Shown one piece after another: positions 1-5,159 of a DNA stretch of 5,159 nt. The stretch is taken from positions 1 through 5,159 of the forward strand of contig DAIERC010000376.1 of assembly GCA_027347125.1 (NCBI GenBank), given 5' to 3'. The stretch's first letter is position 1. Every line of letters begins with the position of its first letter. This stretch comes from Ignavibacteriales bacterium (GTDB taxonomy: Bacteria > Bacteroidota > Ignavibacteria > Ignavibacteriales > Ignavibacteriaceae). The translations under genes and the position numbers were made by a program. The notes beneath the pieces were generated by a model. The model did no database searches and was not told the origin of the DNA. It saw nothing but the letters and a program-made list of their open reading frames with translations.

Positions 1-242
1 ACGCAAATTTATACATTAAAAAATGCATAAGATTACATTCACATTTCCTTATATTCTTTCAGAAGAAATTAAATCTGAGGGACGCGGTTAACTTATAATT
101 TCATGTTGATTTTCTGTTTTTATTTTTGCAGCCAAAAATTCTCTAAAATATTTCACCACATAAATATCATTTCTCAATTCGAACTGTTCGGTGTGGTTCT
201 TAGAAATATAAAAATAATTCTTTGTTCAAATAAAGTGGTGAA
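1..242. other. AT-rich non-coding stretch downstream of korB
   Basis: No gene can be supported here. The three plus frames entering from the left edge close at or before base 95 without recognisable protein. On the minus strand only tiny ATG-initiated frames occur, such as one starting at 28 and running off the left edge after nine codons (MHFLMYKFA), with no well-placed ribosome binding site. In particular no ferredoxin or delta-subunit gene follows korB within this span. The stretch contains one 8-bp inverted repeat, listed separately, and a weak TTTG/CAAA hairpin followed on the minus strand by T-rich sequence. That might help end the korAB transcript but is too weak to call a terminator. 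Confidence 0.6.
152..242. repeat. 8-bp inverted repeat just after the korB stop
   Basis: TTCACCAC at 152-159 and its exact reverse complement GTGGTGAA at 235-242 are separated by 75 bases. The right arm directly abuts the korB stop codon (243-245). In the korAB transcript this could pair as a long-loop stem behind the coding region. Such a repeat can arise by chance, and neither arm extends further, so a function is not established. Confidence 0.35.
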
Positions 243-1283
243 TCAATTTACCTCCCAGATGTTGCCGGTAAAAAACAGCTTTCTCAAATCACCTTCCCCC
301 TTTTTCTGTTTTACATCATTTATCTGTTTGTGGAAATCTTCATCGTACGTAGGCTTACTTACCTGCCTGAAAATTCCTACCGGCATAGGAAAGTTATCCA
401 TTTCAGAAAAACGGGAAAGTATAAACGCTCTTGCTGGATTCTCATCAAATTCGTCATGCACCCAAAGGTCGTTAATTGAATATTTTCCTTCTGCCAGGTT
501 TACAACACGCGGGGTTAAGCCCTCTAGCATAATTCCCTTATATGAATTTTTTCCAAATACCATGGGTTTGTTATGCTCAAGAATTAAAACATTATCTGCT
601 TTTGTTTCTTTATCAGTAAAAAGTGAAAAAGCGCCGTCGTTAAAAATATTGCAGTTCTGGAATATTTCAATAAAAGAAATTCCTTTATGTCCAGAAGCTC
701 TCTTTATCATTTCTTGAAGGTGCTTCGGATCTCTATCCAATGAGCGTGCAACAAACGTAGCTTCGGCACCAAGAGCGAGAGACATAGGATTGAACGGGAA
801 ATCAATACTGCCGAAGGGAGTGCTTTTTGTTTTCTTTCCTTTTTCAGATGTGGGCGAATACTGCCCTTTTGTAAGTCCGTAAATACGGTTGTTAAAAAGG
901 AGAATATTCAAGTCGATATTTCTGCGGCACGCATGCACAAAATGGTTTCCGCCGATGCTTAAAGCGTCTCCGTCTCCGGTTGCAACCCAAACAGATAGCG
1001 AAGGATTATTAATCTTTATACCGGTAGCAATTGACGGCGCCCTGCCGTGAATACCGTGAAAGCCGAAAGTATCCATGTAATATGGAAATCTTGAAGAACA
1101 ACCTATCCCAGAAACCCAGACCATGTTTTCTTTTTTTATATTCAAATCCGGCGAGGTCCTTTGTGTCTGCGCCAATATCGAATAATCGCCGCAGCCGGGG
1201 CACCATCTAACATCCTGTTCAGATGAAAAATCTTTTGCTGTATATTTTATATCGTTAATGTGTTTTACAATATCTTCTTTCAT
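243..1283 (-). CDS. korB: 2-oxoglutarate:ferredoxin oxidoreductase, beta subunit
   Basis: This is the thiamine-pyrophosphate and [4Fe-4S] subunit of the enzyme that interconverts 2-oxoglutarate plus CoA and succinyl-CoA plus CO2 with ferredoxin, a cytoplasmic citric-acid-cycle step. The 346-residue length is typical of bacterial KorB. Visible motifs are CPGCG (C28, C31), GIGCSSR (C62) and C211 in 'FQNCNIF', together the four expected cluster cysteines. The diphosphate/Mg site is GDGD (103-106) with NN at 131-132, followed by GLTKGQYSPTS (136-146), a run characteristic of the 2-oxoglutarate branch. GIGCSSRFPYY and HGRAP match the bacterial KorB type, including the mycobacterial enzyme. The start is the ATG that overlaps the korA stop as ATGA. 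AGGAG (minus strand, 1295-1291) lies seven bases upstream, so the gene is translationally coupled to korA and probably made in equal amounts. No frameshift or missing key residue is seen. A pyruvate or general 2-oxoacid preference is possible but less likely. Confidence 0.95.
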   Translation of the reverse strand: MKEDIVKHINDIKYTAKDFSSEQDVRWCPGCGDYSILAQTQRTSPDLNIKKENMVWVSGIGCSSRFPYYMDTFGFHGIHGRAPSIATGIKINNPSLSVWVATGDGDALSIGGNHFVHACRRNIDLNILLFNNRIYGLTKGQYSPTSEKGKKTKSTPFGSIDFPFNPMSLALGAEATFVARSLDRDPKHLQEMIKRASGHKGISFIEIFQNCNIFNDGAFSLFTDKETKADNVLILEHNKPMVFGKNSYKGIMLEGLTPRVVNLAEGKYSINDLWVHDEFDENPARAFILSRFSEMDNFPMPVGIFRQVSKPTYDEDFHKQINDVKQKKGEGDLRKLFFTGNIWEVN

Positions 1284-1295
1284 GATAATTCTCCT
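1280..1295 (-). promoter_or_regulatory. korA/korB ATGA overlap with strong ribosome binding site
   Basis: On the minus strand AGGAG (1295-1291) is followed by seven bases and then ATGA. The ATG (1283-1281) starts korB and the TGA (1282-1280) ends korA. The site lies inside the last korA codons (L-G-E-L-S-stop). The arrangement indicates termination-reinitiation coupling of the two subunits and fixes the korB start. Confidence 0.85.
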
Positions 1296-3115
1296 AAAAC
1301 TGATTCAATCTTTTTTTCTATCTCCGATGTTTTAAACGGCAAGCCCTGTATTTTATTAAACTGTTCCACATCAACCATGAACTCGCTTCTTAAAAATTTT
1401 GCAAGCTGCCCCATGTTTAATTCGGGACAGATTATTTTCCGGTACTTGCGCAACACCGCGCCTGTATTTTGGGGAAAAGGATTTAGATACTTGAAATGAG
1501 CCTGTGCAACCTTGTGCCCCTTGTTTCTCACGCGGTTCACCGCTTCGGTTATAGAACCGTAAGTTCCTCCCCACCCAATAACAAGCAGCCCGGCATCTTC
1601 ATCGCCCAAAACTTCAAGAAGCGGAATATCGTTTTCTATGTTCTTCACTTTTTGTGCTCTTAATCTTACCATGAACTCGTGATTTTCATGATCATAACTT
1701 ACGTTTCCGGTGATGTTCGCTTTTTCAAGTCCGCCAATTCTATGTTCTAATCCAGCCGTACCGGGAATAGCCCATGATCGCACTAAATTCAAATCGTGGC
1801 TGTAAGGATGAAATCCGTTTTTATCTTTTGCAAAGTTAACGGGAATATTTTGTATGCTATCTGGTTCGGGAATATTCCACGGTTCCGATCCGTTGGCAAT
1901 ATAACCGTCTGATAAAAGCATAACCGGCACCATATATTTTATAGCAATACGCGAGGCTTCAATTGCCATGTTGAAACAGTCTGCCGGAGTTGCGGCCGCA
2001 ACTACCACTACGGGCGCTTCACCGTTTCGGCCGTTCATCGCTTGTTGAAGATCTGACTGCTCCGTTTTTGTAGGCAGCCCGGTGCTTGGACCGCCTCTTT
2101 GAACATCAATAATAACCAGCGGAAGTTCGGTCATTACTGCCAGACCTATAGCTTCCGATTTTAGCGCTACTCCGGGGCCACTGGTTGTTGTAATTGCAAG
2201 CGCGCCGCTGAATGAAGCACCAATTGCCGATGTTACCGCAGCAATCTCGTCTTCGGCCTGGAATGTTCTTACGTTAAAATTTTTATGCTTGCTTAATTCA
2301 TGCAGAATATCCGATGCCGGTGTTATAGGATAAGAACCAAGGAATAACGGAATTCCCGCTTTTACCGATGCTGTAATAAAACCGATTGCCAATGCTTCGT
2401 TACCCGAGATATTTCTATAAGTGCCCTTAGGCAGCTTTGCTTTTTCAACCTGAAATCTTGTTGTAAACAACTCCGTGTTTTCCCCGAAGTAGTAACCCGC
2501 CATCAAAGCTTTTTCATTTGCGTTTGCAATTAAAACATCGTCTTTAAATTTTGAATGAATCCATTTAACGGTAGGTTCAATCGGTCTGCTGTAAAGCCAG
2601 TACATCATACCAAGCGCGAAAAAATTCTTACACCTAGCAACTTCTTTTGCCGAAAGCCCGTTGCCCTCAAGAGCTGAACCGGTTAGATGCGACAACGGCA
2701 CCGCCACTACATTAAACCCGGCCAGTTCACCGTTATCCAAAGGATTTTTTTCATATCCGGCAAGCTTCAAATTTTTTGTGTCAAATGAATCGACGTTAAT
2801 AATTATTGTTGCTCCCGGCTTTAAATCCTTAAGATTCATTTTTAGTGCGGCCGGATTCATCGCAACAAGTATATCAGGCGAGTCGCCAGGTGTTTGAATA
2901 TCGCTGCTGCTAAAATGAAGTTGAAAACCGCTTACACCGTATGTAGTACCGGCAGGCGCTCTTATTTCAGCCGGATAATCCGGTAATGTACTTAAATCAT
3001 TCCCTACCAGGGCGGTTGTATTTGTAAATTGGGTTCCGGTAAGTTGCATTCCATCGCCGGAATCGCCTGCGAAACGAACCGTCACATCGTGCAGTTCGAG
3101 CACTTCTTTATTCAT
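1280..3115 (-). CDS. korA: 2-oxoglutarate:ferredoxin oxidoreductase, fused gamma-alpha subunit
   Basis: This is the large subunit that partners KorB. It binds substrate and CoA and completes the thiamine-pyrophosphate site. The N-terminal gamma domain (about 10-190) opens with RFAGDSGDGMQLTG (14-27). A linker of about 45 residues leads to the alpha pyrimidine-binding domain (about 235-415), with SYPITPAS (261-268, substrate-contacting T265), the acidic EDE at 288-290, TTSGPG (310-315) and QRGGPSTGLPT (339-349). The C-terminal alpha domain II (about 480-611) carries ELNMGQLAKFLR (565-576), usual near the end of this family. The 611-residue length fits the gamma-alpha fusion architecture. No ferredoxin domain is fused, so electrons leave through the KorB cluster to a separate ferredoxin. 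The chosen ATG places the gamma motif at the usual distance from the N-terminus, and an in-frame TGA eleven codons upstream limits extension. Its ribosome binding site is poor (only GAG near the start). It is first in the korAB operon, with a sigma70-like promoter upstream. Confidence 0.95.
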   Translation of the reverse strand: MNKEVLELHDVTVRFAGDSGDGMQLTGTQFTNTTALVGNDLSTLPDYPAEIRAPAGTTYGVSGFQLHFSSSDIQTPGDSPDILVAMNPAALKMNLKDLKPGATIIINVDSFDTKNLKLAGYEKNPLDNGELAGFNVVAVPLSHLTGSALEGNGLSAKEVARCKNFFALGMMYWLYSRPIEPTVKWIHSKFKDDVLIANANEKALMAGYYFGENTELFTTRFQVEKAKLPKGTYRNISGNEALAIGFITASVKAGIPLFLGSYPITPASDILHELSKHKNFNVRTFQAEDEIAAVTSAIGASFSGALAITTTSGPGVALKSEAIGLAVMTELPLVIIDVQRGGPSTGLPTKTEQSDLQQAMNGRNGEAPVVVVAAATPADCFNMAIEASRIAIKYMVPVMLLSDGYIANGSEPWNIPEPDSIQNIPVNFAKDKNGFHPYSHDLNLVRSWAIPGTAGLEHRIGGLEKANITGNVSYDHENHEFMVRLRAQKVKNIENDIPLLEVLGDEDAGLLVIGWGGTYGSITEAVNRVRNKGHKVAQAHFKYLNPFPQNTGAVLRKYRKIICPELNMGQLAKFLRSEFMVDVEQFNKIQGLPFKTSEIEKKIESVLGELS

Positions 3116-3178
3116 GATCTCACTTTTGTTTATTATTAAATTTTTTCAGCATCCGCATGCCGGAAGAAAATCAGGAAG

Positions 3179-3195
3179 TATTTCTTTTATCCTCC
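3179..3195 (-). promoter_or_regulatory. orphan Shine-Dalgarno-like GGAGG in the korA leader
   Basis: GGAGG reads on the minus strand at 3195-3191, 75 bases before the korA ATG. Nothing it could serve begins with ATG, GTG or TTG at the right distance. The closest candidates are two ATA codons, at 3190-3188 and at 3181-3179, the latter nine bases away. From them an open frame runs to a TGA at 3148-3146 in the same frame as korA, with a peptide ending LPACGC. It could be a relic start, a leader peptide with a rare start, or chance. Confidence 0.3.
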
Positions 3196-3213
3196 AATTT
3201 AATTTCGTGTGAA

Positions 3214-3240
3214 ATTATATAAGATTATACTTAGTGTCAA
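3214..3240 (-). promoter_or_regulatory. sigma70-like promoter for korAB
   Basis: On the minus strand a perfect TTGACA (3240-3235) is followed after 15 bases by a perfect TATAAT (3219-3214). This would start transcription about 90-95 bases upstream of the korA ATG. The spacer is two bases shorter than ideal. A second perfect TATAAT (3229-3224) lies ten bases nearer the -35, too close to be used with it, and its own -35 position shows no good match. The direction and place are right for korAB. No Bacteroidetes-type TAnnTTTG box is needed to explain it. Confidence 0.6.
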
Positions 3241-3253
3241 TAATTTACGACAC
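3234..3253. promoter_or_regulatory. possible operator: GTGTC-N10-GACAC over the korAB -35 box
   Basis: GTGTC (3234-3238) and its reverse complement GACAC (3249-3253) flank ten AT-rich bases. The left arm shares bases with the -35 hexamer of the korAB promoter. The placement suits a dimeric repressor that would block RNA polymerase. The arms are only five bases, so chance cannot be excluded and the regulator is unknown. Confidence 0.25.
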
Positions 3254-3384
3254 ACTTAAAAAATATCACTGGCGCAAAAAAAGAAGTAACTGAAACAGCT
3301 ATCACATATTTGGTACTTTAGATAAGATCATGAATTAATCAAAACATAATTTTTACTATCTTATAAAACAAATTTTCAAATATT

Positions 3385-3398
3385 AAGGGAGAGCTATG
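3385..3398 (+). promoter_or_regulatory. ribosome binding site and start of the beta-CASP gene
   Basis: AAGGGAGAG (3385-3393), containing GGAG at 3388-3391, lies just before the ATG at 3396. It supports this start over later in-frame ATGs, and the protein's first strand (MQIQFIGADRTVTGS) fits the family N-terminus. I could not identify a convincing -35/-10 pair for this gene in the AT-rich sequence upstream. Partial candidates are TAAGAT at 3323-3328 and TATAAA at 3362-3367. Confidence 0.7.
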
Positions 3399-4793
3399 CA
3401 AATTCAATTTATTGGCGCCGACAGAACCGTTACAGGCTCTATGCACTATTTATCCGTGAACAGCCATAAAGTATTGTTGGACTGCGGCCTTTACCAGGGC
3501 AAACGTAAAGAAGCTTTTGAAATAAACAGAAATTTCGAATTCTTTGATCCGGCAGAAATTAACTGCCTTGTTCTGTCGCATGCCCATATTGACCATTGCG
3601 GCAACATACCTTCACTTGTAAAAAAAGGATTTAAAGGTAAAATATTTTGTACGCCGGCCACAGCCGATCTTGTTAACGTAATGCTGAAAGATAGCGCTCA
3701 TATTCAAGAAAAAGATGTTGAGTTTGTTAATAAGCGAAGGAAAAAACAGGGCAAAAATTTGTTCGAACCTTTGTATACTCTTGAAGACGCAGAAAACGCA
3801 CTAAAATTAATTGAAGAAGTGAGTTACCATGATGAGCTTGAAATTGTTCCCGGAGTAAAAATAAAATTTTTCGATGCGGGGCATATATTGGGATCGGCAC
3901 TAACCTCCATAACGATAAGCGAAAATGGGAACACTACCAGTTTGGCTTTTACCGGAGATTTAGGGCGGCCGAATCTGCCAATATTAAAGGACCCGGAAAA
4001 GATGCCGGACGCTGATTATCTTATTTGCGAAAGCACATACGGCGGAAGATTCCATGATAAAATTGAAGGCGCGGAAGCTAAACTGGCAGACGTAATTAAA
4101 CGCGCTTATGCAAGGAACGGTAAAATTATTGTACCGGCATTCAGTCTTGAAAGAACTCAGGAAATAGTTTATTCTCTTCATAAAATTTTTGAAAAGAATA
4201 TGGCTCCCAGAATTCCTATTTATGTTGACAGCCCTTTATCCACGAACGCCACCGCTATTTTTAGAAAACACCCAGAGTGCTTTGACAAAGAAACAATAGA
4301 ATTTATGCATAAGTACGAAGACCCGTTCGGCTTTAACAAATTAACATACGTTAACGATGTGGAAGATTCAAAAAAATTAAATGACAAACCCGGGCCGCTG
4401 ATGATAATATCCGCATCGGGTATGGCGGAAACAGGAAGAATACTTCACCATCTTGCAAATAACATTGAAAACGAAAATAATATTATTATGATGGTTGGCT
4501 ATTGCGCAGAACATACACTCGGCAAAAAAATTATTGAAAAACTGCCGGTAGTCAAAATCTTCGGCGAGGAATACATGCTTAAAGCAGAAGTTGTGGTTAT
4601 GAACTCTTTAAGCGCGCACGCAGATTCTGATGGACTAACAAATTATTGCGCACAGTTTGATAAAGCCAGGATGAAAAATATTTTTCTTGTTCACGGTGAC
4701 TACGACCAGCAGCAGAAGTTTGCTAGCAGGTTAAAACAAACCGGCTTTACCAAAATTACAATACCAGAACGCGGCGATGTTTTTGAAATTTAA
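3396..4793 (+). CDS. beta-CASP metallo-beta-lactamase-fold RNA-processing nuclease
   Basis: Cytoplasmic zinc-dependent hydrolase of the beta-CASP group (CPSF73/YSH1-like; bacterial relatives include the Thermus RNA-degrading protein TTHA0252). The metallo-lactamase half shows D29, the metal-binding SHAHIDHCG (61-69: H62, H64, D66, H67), H163 in AGHILGS and D188 in FTGDLGR. The beta-CASP insert begins after motif A (E212 in CESTYGG) and includes PAFSLERTQE (247-256), DSPLS (278-282) and SASGMAETGRILHHL (339-353). After GYCAEHTLG (368-376) the chain returns to the lactamase fold with motif B (H408 in SLSAHAD) and motif C (H433 in LVHGDYD). A histidine in motif C marks the RNA-acting and not the DNA-acting branch. 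The 465-residue length is usual for single-domain bacterial members, and no KH domain is present. All catalytic residues are intact. The likely role is RNA maturation or decay, but whether it cuts endo- or exonucleolytically cannot be read from the sequence. It is transcribed divergently from korAB with no evident functional tie. Confidence 0.9.
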   Translation: MQIQFIGADRTVTGSMHYLSVNSHKVLLDCGLYQGKRKEAFEINRNFEFFDPAEINCLVLSHAHIDHCGNIPSLVKKGFKGKIFCTPATADLVNVMLKDSAHIQEKDVEFVNKRRKKQGKNLFEPLYTLEDAENALKLIEEVSYHDELEIVPGVKIKFFDAGHILGSALTSITISENGNTTSLAFTGDLGRPNLPILKDPEKMPDADYLICESTYGGRFHDKIEGAEAKLADVIKRAYARNGKIIVPAFSLERTQEIVYSLHKIFEKNMAPRIPIYVDSPLSTNATAIFRKHPECFDKETIEFMHKYEDPFGFNKLTYVNDVEDSKKLNDKPGPLMIISASGMAETGRILHHLANNIENENNIIMMVGYCAEHTLGKKIIEKLPVVKIFGEEYMLKAEVVVMNSLSAHADSDGLTNYCAQFDKARMKNIFLVHGDYDQQQKFASRLKQTGFTKITIPERGDVFEI

Positions 4794-4845
4794 TTGCTTC
4801 GTTTTATCGCTTTGTCTTTACTTAGAATACTGAACTTATAAATAA

Positions 4846-4879
4846 GACGGAACGGCGTTATCACGTAAGCCGTTCCGTC
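4846..4879. terminator. perfect 11-bp hairpin after the beta-CASP gene
   Basis: GACGGAACGGC (4846-4856) and GCCGTTCCGTC (4869-4879) are exact reverse complements around a 12-base loop. Inside, TTA (4858-4860) and TAA (4866-4868) can extend the stem past a one-base bulge, leaving a TCACG loop. It starts 52 bases after the stop codon, in otherwise AT-rich sequence, which suggests a terminator or a 3'-end stabilising structure for the nuclease mRNA. On the plus strand it is followed by AAAATAG and not a T run, so it is not a textbook intrinsic terminator in that direction. The minus-strand exit (TTATTTATAAG) is more T-rich. Confidence 0.55.
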
Positions 4880-5042
4880 AAAATAGAACAATTTTCTAAA
4901 ACTAAATAGAGTTCCCCGCCTTTATAAATTCATCATAAAACAGTAGATTTATTCGTGCGTGTCTTCTATTTTGTGAGGGCAAATATTTAATTTAGAAAAA
5001 TTCTTTAGCGAAACATCTATTTGTAAATTAAAGGCTATTCGA

Positions 5043-5159
5043 TTGAATCGGATCAAACTAATTATAATTATTTTTTTGTTGACTGCTTCAAAAGTATTTT
5101 GCCAGTTTCAGCTTGATAGTTTGGATTACATCCAAACTTCACAGATAATGAACCTCTTG
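5043..5159 (+). CDS. N-terminus of a secreted protein, truncated by the window edge
   Basis: Thirty-nine codons are visible and stay open to the right edge. Read from TTG, the protein begins MNRIKLIIIIFLLTASKVFC followed by QFQLDSLDYIQTSQ. A short basic N-region (R3, K5), a hydrophobic core (6-15) and a V-F-C then Q junction make a classic signal peptide. Cleavage is probably by signal peptidase I before Q21, a form common in Bacteroidota and Ignavibacteriota. The residues before C20 (K-V-F) do not match a lipobox, so a lipoprotein is less likely. The TTG start is preceded eight bases upstream by AAGG (5031-5034). No ATG or GTG lies in frame between the upstream TGA at 4974 and the signal core. 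The mature part is too short to name a family. Confidence 0.6.
   Translation, partial: MNRIKLIIIIFLLTASKVFCQFQLDSLDYIQTSQIMNLL

Noticed and set aside
180..190. CGAACTGTTCG palindrome as a korB terminator
   Set aside because: The stem is very short with almost no loop, and no T run follows it on the minus strand.
103..717. 204-codon plus-strand open frame
   Set aside because: Most of it is antisense to korB, whose protein is unmistakable. The translation is low-complexity, rich in F, S and I, with no recognisable motif and no good ribosome binding site.
1260..1574. Open frames of 67-79 codons on both strands over the korA 3' end
   Set aside because: They are shadows of korA in other frames, with no family-like sequence.
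2661..2897. 78-codon plus-strand open frame inside korA
   Set aside because: It is antisense to the conserved gamma domain, with no independent coding evidence.
3160..3172. GCATGC-centred imperfect palindrome in the korA leader (TCCGCATGCCGGA on the plus strand)
   Set aside because: It has a mismatch or bulge in its arms and is too short to separate from chance. It was noted only as part of the leader.
3984..4181. 65-codon minus-strand open frame inside the beta-CASP gene
   Set aside because: It lies opposite conserved nuclease motifs and has no promoter or ribosome binding site.
3243..4793. A functional system joining KorAB with the divergent beta-CASP nuclease
   Set aside because: Both are common housekeeping families. 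Divergent neighbourhood alone is not evidence of a shared role, and no shared regulatory element reaching the nuclease start was found.

Overview
The window looks like ordinary bacterial chromosome from an AT-rich, probably anaerobic or facultative organism. A fused gamma-alpha KorA beside a separate KorB, no delta (ferredoxin) subunit gene in view, and a secretory signal ending in 'FCQ' at the right edge would fit the Bacteroidota/Chlorobiota/Ignavibacteriota group. That placement is an inference from style and not a proof. I see no mobile element, CRISPR array, tRNA or rRNA.

Layout: bases 1-242 hold no supportable gene. Bases 243-3115 carry a two-gene minus-strand operon, korA then korB, joined by a 4-base ATGA stop/start overlap. 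It encodes the two subunits of 2-oxoglutarate:ferredoxin oxidoreductase. Bases 3116-3395 are a divergent intergenic region. It contains a sigma70-like promoter facing korA, a small inverted repeat over its -35 box, and a leader with a strong ribosome-binding-site-like GGAGG that has no usable start codon behind it. Bases 3396-4793 carry, on the plus strand, a beta-CASP metallo-beta-lactamase-fold protein with all the residues expected of an RNA-processing nuclease. A perfect 11-bp hairpin lies 52 bases after its stop. From 5043 to the right edge is the start of a secreted or membrane-anchored protein, cut off by the window.

How the parts work together: KorAB interconverts 2-oxoglutarate and succinyl-CoA using ferredoxin, thiamine pyrophosphate and a [4Fe-4S] cluster, so it serves an oxidative or reductive citric acid cycle. 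The beta-CASP protein most likely acts in RNA maturation or decay. Nothing in the sequence links it to KorAB beyond sharing a divergent intergenic region. I found no convincing undescribed system. The points most worth a second look are the korAB leader and promoter and the hairpin after the nuclease gene.
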